NCBI RefSeq assembly: GCF_900119825.1
Contig: NZ_FPKR01000002.1
Location: forward strand, 124,001 to 188,000
Length of the DNA: 64,000 bases
Reading direction: 5' to 3'
Source of the DNA: Chitinimonas taiwanensis DSM 18899
GTDB taxonomy: Bacteria; Pseudomonadota; Gammaproteobacteria; Burkholderiales; Chitinimonadaceae
Part shown: positions 52,742-61,827 of the stretch, piece by piece
How positions within the stretch are numbered: the stretch's first letter is position 1
How the letters are laid out: each line of letters opens with the position of its first letter
The notes under the pieces: model-generated
Told to the model about the DNA's origin: nothing
What the model saw: only the letters and a program-made list of their open reading frames with translations
Databases searched by the model: none
Made by a program: the position numbers and the translations under genes

Positions 52742-53737
52742 TCAGGCGCGCGCGTACAGCCAGTCGATATAGCGACTCACGCCCTCTTCCACCGTGTAGA
52801 ACTCGCCCTTGTAGCCGCTGGCGCGCAGCTTGCCGATATCGGCCTCGGTATAGCTTTGGTACTTGCCGATCAAGGCTTCCGGGAAGGGGATGTATTCGAT
52901 GATGCCCTGGGCGACCAGCTCGGCGAGCGGCAGCGCTTCCTTGCCTTCATGGCGACGGCAGGCATTCACATTGGCGGCGGCCAGCTCGTTGAAGCTTTGC
53001 GCGCGGCCGGTGCCGAGGTTGAAGATGCCCGACTGCTTGGGGTTGTCGAGGAAGTGCAGATTGACCTTGACCACGTCTTCCACCGACACGAAATCGCGGC
53101 GCTGATCGCCATCGGCATAGCCATCGCAACCGGCAAACAGCTTGACCTTGCCATGCTCGCGGTACTGGTGGAAATGGTGATAGGCAACCGAAGCCATGCG
53201 GCCCTTATGGTTCTCGCGCTGGCCATACACATTGAAGTAGCGCAGGCCAACTACCTGGGCGGTCAGCTCATCCCAGCGGCGACGCACAATCTGGTCGAAC
53301 AGGAATTTCGAGTAGCCATACACATTGAGCGGGCCTTCGAATTCGCGCTCTTCCTTGAACACGCGCCCGGCGCCGTAAACCGAGGCACTGGACGCAAAGA
53401 TGAAGGGGATTTCCTCGGCCTGGCAATAGTCGAGCAGGGCCAGCGAGTACTGGTAGTTATTGTCCATCATGTACTGGCCGTCCTGTTCCATGGTGTCGGA
53501 ACAAGCGCCCTGGTGCAGCACGGCCTGGATTTCACCATCGAAATCGCCGGCGTCGAGCAGCTCGATAAAATCGTTCTTGTCGATGTAATGGGCGATCTCG
53601 CAATCGACCAGATTCTTGAACTTGTCGCCCTTCTTCAGATTGTCCACCGCGATGATGTCGCTGATACCGCGCGCATTGAGTGCCTTGACGAGATTCGAGC
53701 CGATGAAGCCGGCCGCGCCGGTAACCACGATATACAT
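52742..53737 (-). CDS. hldD: ADP-L-glycero-D-manno-heptose 6-epimerase
   Basis: HldD converts ADP-D-glycero-D-manno-heptose to the L-glycero form for LPS inner core. It is an extended SDR of 331 residues. The NAD(P) motif is [15 protein letters not shown], the active-site Ser and Tyr-x-x-x-Lys are in [11 protein letters not shown] and [12 protein letters not shown], and the family segment [15 protein letters not shown] is intact. It starts at ATG 53737. Its presence supports a Gram-negative with heptose-containing LPS. Confidence 0.97.
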   Translation of the reverse strand: MYIVVTGAAGFIGSNLVKALNARGISDIIAVDNLKKGDKFKNLVDCEIAHYIDKNDFIELLDAGDFDGEIQAVLHQGACSDTMEQDGQYMMDNNYQYSLALLDYCQAEEIPFIFASSASVYGAGRVFKEEREFEGPLNVYGYSKFLFDQIVRRRWDELTAQVVGLRYFNVYGQRENHKGRMASVAYHHFHQYREHGKVKLFAGCDGYADGDQRRDFVSVEDVVKVNLHFLDNPKQSGIFNLGTGRAQSFNELAAANVNACRRHEGKEALPLAELVAQGIIEYIPFPEALIGKYQSYTEADIGKLRASGYKGEFYTVEEGVSRYIDWLYARA

Positions 53738-53807
53738 GGGGAAGTCCTTGAAGAGTCGATAAGGCCGATTTTAGCGCCGCCGGGCTTTGGGCGCCCAGCG
53801 GCAGCGT

Positions 53808-54203
53808 TTATTCGGGCTTGGGCTGCAGGTCGATGGAGGCCGAGTTCACACAGTAGCGCAGACCATCCGGTCCCGGTCCATCCGGGAACACATGGCCCAG
53901 ATGCGCATCGCACACTGCGCACAAAATCTCGGTGCGGATCATGCCGTGGCTGGTATCGCGCCGCTCGTTCACCACGCCGGGCAGCGCCTGCCAGAAGCTC
54001 GGCCAGCCGCAGCCCGCGTCGAACTTGGTCTGCGAAACAAACAACGGCGTACCGCAGCAGATGCAGTTGTAGCTGCCTGCCGTGGTGGTATCCCAGTAGA
54101 TGCCGCTGAACGGCGGCTCGGTATGCGCGTGGCGGGTCACGCGGTACTGGGTGTCGCTGAGCTGGGCGCGCCATTCGGCGTCGGTTTTGACCACTTTATC
54201 CAT
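53808..54203 (-). CDS. msrB: Peptide-methionine (R)-S-oxide reductase
   Basis: MsrB repairs oxidised methionine (R-epimer). The 131-residue protein has the two zinc-binding CxxC pairs ([11 protein letters not shown] and [14 protein letters not shown]) and the catalytic Cys in [24 protein letters not shown] is characteristic. The ATG at 54203 follows GGAAGG; an upstream ATG 20 codons earlier is not conserved. It is a single-gene unit divergent from the SDR at 54400. Confidence 0.96.
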   Translation of the reverse strand: MDKVVKTDAEWRAQLSDTQYRVTRHAHTEPPFSGIYWDTTTAGSYNCICCGTPLFVSQTKFDAGCGWPSFWQALPGVVNERRDTSHGMIRTEILCAVCDAHLGHVFPDGPGPDGLRYCVNSASIDLQPKPE

Positions 54204-54399
54204 GGTTGCCTTCCTCGCTTGGGGTAAGTACAGCAAGCTGATGCCGATACGGCCAGAATGCAAGACTGTTATGGCAGATCAAAGGCGGGAAAGTGCCGCG
54301 TGTTAAACTGCGCGCCGCCTTTGGATACGGCGCGTACGCCATTTAGCTGGGTCGCGCCGCACACACTTTTCCTACTCGTACCAGACTGGACCTGCAGAC

Positions 54400-55185
54400 A
54401 TGCATGCTTGGCAAGACTTCCACGCCCCCGCCGACTACCTGAAAGACCGGGTGATCCTGGTCACCGGCGCCGGCCAGGGCCTGGGTGAGGCGGCCGCCAA
54501 GGCCTTTGCCGCTCATGGCGCGACGGTGATCCTGGTCGGCCGCAACGAGAAGAAACTCGGCAAGTTGTACGACGCGATCGAGGCCGCTGGCGGCCCCAAG
54601 CCGGCCGCCATTCCGCTCGACCTGGCCAAGCTGACCGACCAGGACTGCGTGAACCTGGCCAATCTGATCTGGAAGGAATTCGATCGGCTCGATGGCATCC
54701 TGCACTGTGCGAATGGCTTCAACCACCTGTCGCCGCTGGTCAACCAGAAGCTGGAAGAGTGGGTCGATATGTACCGTATCAATGTGGCCGCACCGTTTGC
54801 CATCAACCGCGCCTGTCTGCCCCTGCTCAAGCGTGCGGACGACGCGAGCATCCTGTTCGTGGGCGAGCAGCACGGTCTGCAGCCCAAGGCCTACTGGGGC
54901 GGCTTCGCCACCACGCGGGCCGGCCAGGCTGCCTTGGCCACCATCACCGCGGACGAATGGGACAAGCCGCCCTTCCCGCGCGTGAACCTGCTGGTGCCCG
55001 GCCCGGTGCGCACGCCCTTCCGCACCAAGACCCACCCGGCCGAACATGTCGATGCACTGCCGCTGCCGGCCGATATGCTGCCCGCCTTCCTCTACCTGCT
55101 CGGCCCGGCCGGCCAGGCGCTACGCGGCCAGACCCTGCGCTTCAACCCGGCCGATAGCGCCGGCTTCGCGCCCGAGCATGAGTGA
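54400..55185 (+). CDS. YciK-like SDR with degenerate catalytic residues
   Basis: The 261-residue protein is a Rossmann-fold SDR similar to E. coli YciK. The nucleotide loop is TGAGQGLGEAAAKAFAAHGA at about 22-41, and LDGILHCANGFNHLSPL follows. The catalytic region, however, reads ILFVGEQHGLQPKAYWGGFATTRAG: the usual Ser, Tyr and Lys of the triad are replaced (Phe for Tyr, Arg for Lys in FATTR). It may bind NAD(P) without classical reductase activity. It overlaps hslR by eight bases, so both are co-expressed. Confidence 0.85.
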   Translation: MHAWQDFHAPADYLKDRVILVTGAGQGLGEAAAKAFAAHGATVILVGRNEKKLGKLYDAIEAAGGPKPAAIPLDLAKLTDQDCVNLANLIWKEFDRLDGILHCANGFNHLSPLVNQKLEEWVDMYRINVAAPFAINRACLPLLKRADDASILFVGEQHGLQPKAYWGGFATTRAGQAALATITADEWDKPPFPRVNLLVPGPVRTPFRTKTHPAEHVDALPLPADMLPAFLYLLGPAGQALRGQTLRFNPADSAGFAPEHE

Positions 55186-55576
55186 GCAAGGCGTACGCCT
55201 GGATAAATGGCTATGGGCCGCGCGCTTCTTCAAGACGCGCAGCCAGGCCAGCAGCGCCATCGATGCCGGCCATGTGCATCTGAATGGCGAACGCGCCAAG
55301 CCCGCGCGCAGCGTGAAAGCGGGTGACAGCCTGCGCATCCTCAATGCAGGCGGCGAGTTCATCGTGACCGTGCTGGGCCTGAGCGAGCAACGCGGCCCGG
55401 CCAGCGTGGCCCAGCAGCTGTATGCCGAAACCGAAGCCAGCGCCGCTGCCCGCCTGCTGCGCGCCACCCAGGCCAAGCTCGAACCGGTATTCGACCACCC
55501 CGATGTCCGCGGCCGCCCGACCAAGAAATGGCGCCGCCAGCTCCATTACTTCGAGCGCAAGCAGCAGGACGACTGA
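55178..55576 (+). CDS. hslR: Ribosome-associated heat shock protein Hsp15 (S4 domain)
   Basis: Hsp15 binds stalled 50S subunits carrying nascent chains after heat shock. The 132-residue protein has an S4 RNA-binding domain at about 6-60 (RLDKWLWAARFFKTRSQA, HVHLNGERAKPARSVKAGD) and the basic C-terminal extension (RPTKKWRRQLHYFER) of the family. The ATG at 55178 lies inside the SDR 3' end; upstream in-frame residues are not conserved. Confidence 0.94.
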   Translation: MSEQGVRLDKWLWAARFFKTRSQASSAIDAGHVHLNGERAKPARSVKAGDSLRILNAGGEFIVTVLGLSEQRGPASVAQQLYAETEASAAARLLRATQAKLEPVFDHPDVRGRPTKKWRRQLHYFERKQQDD

Positions 55577-55639
55577 GCGCGCGCCCACCGACGGCCCCTC
55601 GGCCAAGCATCGCCCCTCTTCAACCAAACCAACACGCGC

Positions 55640-56272
55640 ATGCCCGACATTCTGAGCACCCTGACCGCCCCGCTATTCTTTGTCGGCAGCATGCCGATGT
55701 CGGCCGGCGATATGCTCGGCTTTGCCACTGGCCTGCTGTGCGTGTGGCTGACTGCGCGCGCCCATATCTGGAACTTCCCGGCCGGCATTCTGAATAGCGC
55801 GATTCTCGGCCTCGTCTTCCTGCAGCAGCGCCTGTTTGCCGATGCCGGCCTGCAGATCGTCTTCATCGTCCTGGCGGTGCTGGGTTGGCGCCAATGGCTG
55901 CTGCACGGCCAGCGCCAAGCCGCGGCGCCCGTGCTCGCCACCAGCCTGCGCGAACAGCTATTGCTGCTGGCCAGCGCGGGCCTGATCACGCTGCTGCTGT
56001 GGCAGCTGCTGCTGGCGCTCAAGGGCAGCGCACCACCGATCGATGCCTTGATCACCGCGCTGAGCCTATGCGCGCAGTGGCAGCTGAACCGCCGCCAGAC
56101 CTCAAGCTGGGCCTGGTGGATCGCCGTCGATATCGTGTCGATTCCGCTCTACTGGAGCCGCGGCCTGCCGCTGATCGCCGCCCTGTACGCGATCTTCCTG
56201 CTGATCTGCCTGAAGGGCTGGTGGCACTGGCGCAGCCTCGCGCAAGCGCGTCCGCTGGGTGCCGCGGCATGA
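55640..56272 (+). CDS. pnuC: Nicotinamide riboside transporter PnuC
   Basis: PnuC imports nicotinamide riboside by facilitated diffusion, pulled by phosphorylation inside. The 210-residue protein has seven membrane helices. The family hallmark is VWLTARAHIWNFPAGILNSAIL at about 36-57, followed by DAGLQIVFIVLAVLGWRQW and WWIAVDIVSIPLYWSRGL. The ATGA overlap with the NadR-like kinase gene fits the metabolic trap model. Confidence 0.94.
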   Translation: MPDILSTLTAPLFFVGSMPMSAGDMLGFATGLLCVWLTARAHIWNFPAGILNSAILGLVFLQQRLFADAGLQIVFIVLAVLGWRQWLLHGQRQAAAPVLATSLREQLLLLASAGLITLLLWQLLLALKGSAPPIDALITALSLCAQWQLNRRQTSSWAWWIAVDIVSIPLYWSRGLPLIAALYAIFLLICLKGWWHWRSLAQARPLGAAA

Positions 56273-57396
56273 GCCGTCTGATCTATGCGCATGGGCTGAT
56301 CATCGGCAAGTTCTACCCGCCGCACCGTGGGCATGACTACCTGATCCGCACCGCCGCTGCGCATTGCCGGCAGGTCACCGTCGGCCTGTTGGGCGCCAGC
56401 GTGGAATCGATCCCCCTGGCCGCGCGCCTGGCCTGGTTACGTGCGAGCCTCGCCGATCTGCCCCAAGTACGCATCGTGGCCGAACTCGACGATGTGCCGA
56501 TCGACTATGCCTGCCCGCAGATCTGGGCCGCGCATGTGGACATCATGCGCCAGGCCATTCGCCAGGCCGACCGTCTGTATGGCGCGGCACCCGCCGTGGA
56601 CGCGGTGTTCAGCTCCGAGCCCTATGGCACCGAGCTGGCGCGGCAGTTTTCCGCCGCCCCGGTCTGCCTCGATCCCGCGCGCACGCTGTATCCGATATCG
56701 GCCACGGCCGTGCGGGCCGACCCGCTGACACACTGGGACCAGCTGGTGCCAGCCGTGCAGGCGGGGCTGGCGCTGCGCGTGGTGGTGGTGGGCGCCGAGT
56801 CCACCGGCACCACCACGCTGGCGCGCGATCTGGCCGAGGCGCTGCGCGCGCGCGGCGGCGTATGGACGCGCACGCGCTGGGTAGCCGAATATGGGCGCGA
56901 ATACAGCTGGAATCTGCTTGCCCTGGCGCGCGCCAGTCAGCCGGATGCCGGCCCCGAGGCGATTGCCTGGCACAGCGAGGACTTCAGCCAGGTGGCGCGC
57001 ATGCAGTGCCAGCGCGAGGATGAGGCAGCCGCAGCGGGCAGCCCGGTGCTGATCTGCGACACCGATGCACTGGCTACGCGCATCTGGCATGAGCGCTATA
57101 TGGGCTACCCTTCCGAGCAAGTCGCCGCGCTTGCCGCAGCCATGCCGCCGCGTGCGCTCTACCTGCTGACCAGCGAGCAGGGCGTGCCGTTTGAGGACGA
57201 TGGCCTGCGCGATGGCGAGCACCTGCGTAGCTGGATGAACCAGCGCTTTCGCAGCGAGCTAGCCGCGCAGCCCGTGCCCTGGCGCGAACTGCACGGCAGC
57301 CCCGCGCAACGCTGCAGCCAGGCTCTGGCCGCCATCGATGCCTTGCTGGCGCAGGCCTGGCAATTTGCGCCCCCACTCCAACCCGCCTCTGACTGA
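56269..57396 (+). CDS. nadR: NadR-like NMN adenylyltransferase / ribosylnicotinamide kinase
   Basis: The 375-residue protein has an N-terminal nucleotidyltransferase domain (LIIGKFYPPHRGHDYLI, with the H-x-G-H motif as HRGH) and a C-terminal P-loop kinase domain from about 172 (VVVVGAESTGTTTLARDLA). It lacks the DNA-binding HTH of enterobacterial NadR, so it is a pure enzyme. The kinase P-loop is unusual: the expected Lys in G-x4-G-K-S/T is Thr here (GAESTGTTT). It likely phosphorylates nicotinamide riboside brought in by PnuC and adenylates NMN to NAD. The start at 56269 overlaps pnuC. Confidence 0.9.
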   Translation: MSRLIYAHGLIIGKFYPPHRGHDYLIRTAAAHCRQVTVGLLGASVESIPLAARLAWLRASLADLPQVRIVAELDDVPIDYACPQIWAAHVDIMRQAIRQADRLYGAAPAVDAVFSSEPYGTELARQFSAAPVCLDPARTLYPISATAVRADPLTHWDQLVPAVQAGLALRVVVVGAESTGTTTLARDLAEALRARGGVWTRTRWVAEYGREYSWNLLALARASQPDAGPEAIAWHSEDFSQVARMQCQREDEAAAAGSPVLICDTDALATRIWHERYMGYPSEQVAALAAAMPPRALYLLTSEQGVPFEDDGLRDGEHLRSWMNQRFRSELAAQPVPWRELHGSPAQRCSQALAAIDALLAQAWQFAPPLQPASD

Positions 57397-57407
57397 CGGA
57401 AACAGCC

Positions 57408-58991
57408 ATGTCGCCCCTGAGCTTCTTCCAGCGCCTGTCCAAATCGCCCACCAACCCCAAGCCAGTGCTCAAGCCGCGCCAGTTTGATGTGGCGGACTTG
57501 TATGCCGGGCCGCTACAAAGCGGCGACAGCGCGACGGCGCCCAACCGCGCGCTGGACGAGAAGCTGCGCCAGGCCTATTTCTGGATCGTCAATAGCGCCA
57601 TCATCAGCCCGCATTACGATATCGAATACCACGATGGCCCGACCCAGCGTTACCAGGTGGGCGATAGCAAGCGCCTGTTGACCCTGCCCTCGGCACAGAG
57701 CTATTCAAGCTTTGTGCTGCTGCCGCTGTTGACCTTTGCCACGCGGCGCAAATGCCTGTTCGTGGGCGGGCCGGGGCGCGGCAAGACGGCCAGCGCGATT
57801 CTGATGGGGGTGCTGGCCGGCTATCCGCTCAAGGAAGTGCGCCGCGCCATGCAACACGGCCACCCGCAGATGACCATCGCCGACCTGCTGGGCAACCCGC
57901 TGCCGGCCGACCTCGTCGCCGCACAGAATATGGACGATATCCGTATTGCCTGGCGCAGCTGGCTGGGCATGCGGGTCAAGATCATCGACGAGTACAACCG
58001 CATTCCCACCCGCACCCAGAGCGCGCTGCTGACCCTGATGGGCGACAACTATGCCGAGGTGCTCAACCATGTGTTCGAGTGCCCCGATTCGGCCTGGTAT
58101 CTGACCGCCAACGACGACCGGGGCGGAGGCACCTATGCGGTGGTCGAGGCGCTGCGTGACCGCATCGATGTGGTGGTGCAGGCGCTGGCCTTCAATCCGC
58201 GCTTTCTGGACGAATTGCTGCTGCGCATCGAGGAAAACATCCGCCCCGAGGAATTCGTGCCCGCAGAGATCATCTTCACCGAGCAGGAAGTGGATCGCAT
58301 GGAGGAAGAAATCCGCGCGATCCAGGTGCCGCGCGAGTTACGCCGGCGCATCGAGTTCTTCACCAGCCAGTTCGAGCTGTTCGAAACCGCCGGTGCGCAG
58401 TTTGAATACCTGACCAAGGACACTGCGCGCTTGGCTGGCGTGGAATGGCATGCACTGACCGCCGCCGACAATGGGCGCGACAGGCTGAAGGACCTGGGCT
58501 GCCAGACCCTGAATGGTCTGTCGGTGCGCAATCTGATGACCCTGCTGCTGTATGCGAAGGCGCTCGCCTATTTCCGCGGCAATGGCGAGGTGGAGCTGGA
58601 GGATCTGCGCCAGACCCTGCCCTTCGTGCTGCACGACAAGCTGCAGCCTGATCTCGATGCGCCCTTCTTCAGCCTGCCGGAGAACATCCCCTTCCGCGCC
58701 GACCGCATCAGCTGGTTGCGCCATCTGTTCGACCAAGCCTGCGCCGAGTACGAGCGGTTGAACCTCGATCGGGACGACCCGCTCGCCGAGCTGGAAGCCG
58801 ACTTCGCCCAGGGCCTGGACGGGCTGAGCGAGCGCGATACGCGCACCCGCCTCGCTCAGATCGAGCGGCTGATTGGCGAGCGGGTCAAGGGGCGCAAGCT
58901 GTATGGCCATCTCTACGATGACCTGCTCAAGCTCAAATATCTGCACCAGCGCTACACCAACTATCTGCACTGGCTCAGGGCACAGGCATGA
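57408..58991 (+). CDS. MoxR-type AAA+ ATPase
   Basis: This 527-residue AAA+ ATPase has Walker A GGPGRGKTASAIL (Lys126) at about 120-133, a Walker B-type VKIIDEYNRIPTRTQSALLTLM and sensor/arginine-finger region (AWYLTANDDRGGGTYAVVEALRDRID). The P-x-R-T-Q-S-A-L-L segment is a MoxR hallmark. A long helical C-terminal extension runs to 527, including a coiled-coil-like region (ERLIGERVKGRKLYGHLYDD). MoxR ATPases act as chaperones with VWA proteins, and such a protein is encoded two genes downstream. The stop overlaps the next start (ATGA). Confidence 0.9.
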   Translation: MSPLSFFQRLSKSPTNPKPVLKPRQFDVADLYAGPLQSGDSATAPNRALDEKLRQAYFWIVNSAIISPHYDIEYHDGPTQRYQVGDSKRLLTLPSAQSYSSFVLLPLLTFATRRKCLFVGGPGRGKTASAILMGVLAGYPLKEVRRAMQHGHPQMTIADLLGNPLPADLVAAQNMDDIRIAWRSWLGMRVKIIDEYNRIPTRTQSALLTLMGDNYAEVLNHVFECPDSAWYLTANDDRGGGTYAVVEALRDRIDVVVQALAFNPRFLDELLLRIEENIRPEEFVPAEIIFTEQEVDRMEEEIRAIQVPRELRRRIEFFTSQFELFETAGAQFEYLTKDTARLAGVEWHALTAADNGRDRLKDLGCQTLNGLSVRNLMTLLLYAKALAYFRGNGEVELEDLRQTLPFVLHDKLQPDLDAPFFSLPENIPFRADRISWLRHLFDQACAEYERLNLDRDDPLAELEADFAQGLDGLSERDTRTRLAQIERLIGERVKGRKLYGHLYDDLLKLKYLHQRYTNYLHWLRAQA

Positions 58992-59983
58992 GCGGCGCGG
59001 CCCTCTCCCCCGCGCTGGTCCAGGTGCTGCAGAGCGGCCGCAGCCAGTTCAATGCGCGCGTGGCCGAAGCCTGCCGCGCCCAGCCGGGCTTTGACACCAG
59101 CCTCCTGCAAACCTTTATCCAGGGCCCGCTCGATCGGCTGGCCAGCCAAGTGGCACAACAGGATGCCACGCGGCTGAATACCGTGACCCTGGCCGCCTTT
59201 GAAGCTGCCCTGACCCTGCAGCTACGCGGCAAGCACAGCCTGCCGCTGGTGCAGGTGCTCTGGGATGAGCTGCTGCCGGCCTGTCTGCCACAGTTGCTGG
59301 CCGAGCCGCGCGCGACGCTGGGCATGCTGTTCAATGGCTTGCTGTATCTGCACGCCCAAGCCGGCGCCCGCCCCGCGCAATGGCTGGCCGACCTGCGCCG
59401 CCTGGCCGCGCACTGCCCGGATACCGCCAGCCTGCGCGCGCTGGGACAGGTGCTGGCCTGGCGCTGTGGCGCCGCGCATTTTCGCGCCAGCGCCTTGAAT
59501 GTACTGGCCGGCCTGCCGGCCGAGCTGGGCGCTGCCGCTTTTCAGCTACCAGCCGCGCAGCACTGGCCGAACGCCTTGCAGCGCCTGCAGGCCGACCCCT
59601 GGTTCGACCCCGCCCAGCCCGACCGTACCGGCCTGCGCCTAACTCAGGTCTGCGGTGGTTTCAGCGGCTTTGCCGGACCGTTTGCCGCGCCGCCCACGGC
59701 GCGCGTGCATGGTGAAGGCTTTGTGCTGCATAGCGCCGGACGCTACAGCTATCTGTGTGCCGACGCCTTCGGCGTGGCGCTGCATGCGGGCTCGGCGGAG
59801 GAATACGCCGCGGGCAGCCCCGGTACCGACGAACTCACCGTGCGTAACGGGCGACTCGTGTATGGCGAGGCCAGCTGCGCGCTGCCCTTGCCGGCCGAGG
59901 GCCTGCAGATCGTGTGCGGCGCGCAGAGCGCCTTGCTCTGCTCACCCTACTCGCACTATCTGCATTTGGTCGCGCTGGCATGA
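58988..59983 (+). CDS. Unknown protein of the MoxR-VWA run, 331 aa
   Basis: The protein is Ala/Leu-rich. The N-terminal two thirds are helical (TLAAFEAALTLQLRGKHSLP, RATLGMLFNGLLYLHAQAG), with a TPR/HEAT-like flavour. The C-terminal third is beta-rich with GGFSGFAGPFAAPPTARVHG and CADAFGVALHAGSAEEYAAG. No signal peptide or membrane segment is seen. It overlaps both neighbours by four bases, so it is made with the ATPase and the VWA protein. No family is recognised; it may be an adaptor. Confidence 0.8.
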   Translation: MSGAALSPALVQVLQSGRSQFNARVAEACRAQPGFDTSLLQTFIQGPLDRLASQVAQQDATRLNTVTLAAFEAALTLQLRGKHSLPLVQVLWDELLPACLPQLLAEPRATLGMLFNGLLYLHAQAGARPAQWLADLRRLAAHCPDTASLRALGQVLAWRCGAAHFRASALNVLAGLPAELGAAAFQLPAAQHWPNALQRLQADPWFDPAQPDRTGLRLTQVCGGFSGFAGPFAAPPTARVHGEGFVLHSAGRYSYLCADAFGVALHAGSAEEYAAGSPGTDELTVRNGRLVYGEASCALPLPAEGLQIVCGAQSALLCSPYSHYLHLVALA

Positions 59984-61827
59984 GCAGCGTACACGACAGC
60001 GCCCTGCTCGAACGCTGGCAGGCCGCCTGGCCCGAGGCGCTGGCAATCTGGAGCCGCTACACGCGCCTGCAGCCGGCCCTGCTGTGCAGCAGCGTGCAGG
60101 CCGCGCGCGCCGAGGGCCTGAATGGCAGCTTTGCCATGATCCGCTTCGCCGACCAGCGCGTGGTCATCGATCTGGCCACCATTGCGCGCCTGGGCCTGGA
60201 TGACTATGCGCTGGAAGTGCTTGCGCATGAGATTGGCCACCATGTGCTGGCGCCGGCCAATGCCACCGACCATCTACGCCTGTTGGCGCGCATGCGCCAG
60301 GCCCTGCCCACGCTGACCCAGCACGCGCCGCTGCTGGCCAATCTGTACACCGATCTGCTGATCAACGACCGCTTGCAGCGCCAGTCCGCGCTACGCCTGG
60401 CCGATATCTACCGCAAGCTGGCCGATACCGCAGCCAAGAAAGATGCCGGCCGCTCGCCGGCGGGTGTCTGGGCGCTGTATATGCGCATCTACGAGCAGCT
60501 CTGGCAGCTGGAAGCCGGCAGCCTGTGCAGGCAAACGCTGGATGCGCGCGGCGAAACCGATGCCTGGCTGGGTGCGCGCCTGCTGCGCGTGTATGCGCGC
60601 GACTGGCTGGAAGGTGCCGGTCGCTTTGCCGCGCTGATGCTGCCCTATCTGCTGCAGGAAGATGTCCAGCAAGCCGCGCTGACCCGTTTGCTGCACGACA
60701 CCGAATCGGCCGGGCGCGACTGCACGGGCGCCGGTCTGGGCGTGGTCGAGCCAGGCGAAATCAGTGGGACCATCCATCCCGCCGAGGACCCGCTGATCAC
60801 CGGCGAAGACGCGCCGGATACGGACGATGCGCAGGAGCTAGATGGCGACGGACTGGGCAGCGCCGAATCGCAGCCCACCCAGCTGTCGGGCGGCCAGATG
60901 CGCGAGCCCTTCGAATATGGGGAAATCCTGCGCGCGGCCGGCGTGGTGCTCGATGCGCACGAGATCGCCATCCGCTACTACCATGAGCGCGCACTGCCCC
61001 ATCTGCTGCCCTACCCGCGCCAGCACATGCCTGCCGCGAGCGAGCCGCTGCCCGAGGGGCTGAACCGCTGGGAATGCGCCGATCCGCTCGATGAGCTGGA
61101 CTGGCTGCAGAGCGTGCTGCAATCGCCGACCATCGTGCCGGGGCTGAGTACGGTTAAGCGCGACTATGGTGAGCAGCCGTCCGAATTGCCCACGCTAGTG
61201 CCCATCGATCTCGATATCTATGTGGACAGCTCGGGCTCGATGCCCGACCCGCGCCAGCAGATGTCCTGGCTCACCCTGGCCGGCGCCATCATTGCGCTGT
61301 CCGCCTTGCGCGCCGGCGCCAGCGTGCAGGTCACCTTATGGAGCGGCAAGGACGAGGTACGCCGCACGGCGGGCTTTGTCCGCGACACCCAGGCCATCCT
61401 GGCCGTGCTGACTGATTTCTTCGGTGGCGCCACCGCCTTCCCCATCCATTGCCTGCGCGACACCTACGCCGACCCGCAGGGCCGCGCGCGCCCAACCCAT
61501 CTCTTGATGATCTCGGACGAGGGCATCGACACCCTATTCGCACAGGATGAGCAGGGCAACGAGGGCTGGGACATTGCCGCGCGCGCCCTGGCCAGAGCGG
61601 GTGCGGGCGGCACGCTGGCGCTCAATCTGCCCGAGCAGCGCTTTGGCTATGTGGCCAAGGCACTGCAGACCATCGATAAAGCCGTGCAGACCCAGGGCTG
61701 GGCGCTGCATGCGATTGCGGACTGGGCCGCCCTGCTGAGCTTTGCGCAGGACTTCAGCCGCCGCCATCGCCACGGCTTGATTCCGCCCACCCCAATGGAT
61801 CCCACCAGAATGGAGCCTGCCCGATGA
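59980..61827 (+). CDS. Zincin (HExxH) plus VWA domain protein
   Basis: This 615-residue protein joins two modules. An N-terminal domain has a zinc-protease-type HEIGHH motif (H83-E84-x-x-H87) in YALEVLAHEIGHHVLAP. After a helical region and an acidic low-complexity linker (GEDAPDTDDAQELDGDG), the C-terminal VWA domain has an intact MIDAS site DxSxS (D416, S418, S420 in YVDSSGSMPD) and later MISDEGIDTLF. VWA proteins are typical MoxR partners. The order ATPase-unknown-VWA is seen here; the zincin fusion makes it unusual. It overlaps both neighbours. Confidence 0.87.
   Translation: MSSVHDSALLERWQAAWPEALAIWSRYTRLQPALLCSSVQAARAEGLNGSFAMIRFADQRVVIDLATIARLGLDDYALEVLAHEIGHHVLAPANATDHLRLLARMRQALPTLTQHAPLLANLYTDLLINDRLQRQSALRLADIYRKLADTAAKKDAGRSPAGVWALYMRIYEQLWQLEAGSLCRQTLDARGETDAWLGARLLRVYARDWLEGAGRFAALMLPYLLQEDVQQAALTRLLHDTESAGRDCTGAGLGVVEPGEISGTIHPAEDPLITGEDAPDTDDAQELDGDGLGSAESQPTQLSGGQMREPFEYGEILRAAGVVLDAHEIAIRYYHERALPHLLPYPRQHMPAASEPLPEGLNRWECADPLDELDWLQSVLQSPTIVPGLSTVKRDYGEQPSELPTLVPIDLDIYVDSSGSMPDPRQQMSWLTLAGAIIALSALRAGASVQVTLWSGKDEVRRTAGFVRDTQAILAVLTDFFGGATAFPIHCLRDTYADPQGRARPTHLLMISDEGIDTLFAQDEQGNEGWDIAARALARAGAGGTLALNLPEQRFGYVAKALQTIDKAVQTQGWALHAIADWAALLSFAQDFSRRHRHGLIPPTPMDPTRMEPAR

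Noticed and set aside
52706-54109. A 467-codon plus-strand frame opposite hldD and msrB
   Set aside because: Both minus-strand genes are unmistakable; the plus-strand frame has no matching motif.
55885-56268. Extension of the NadR-like gene by 128 codons upstream
   Set aside because: This part overlaps pnuC in another frame and is Arg/Ala-rich. The conserved GKFYPPHRGH begins shortly after the ATG at 56269.
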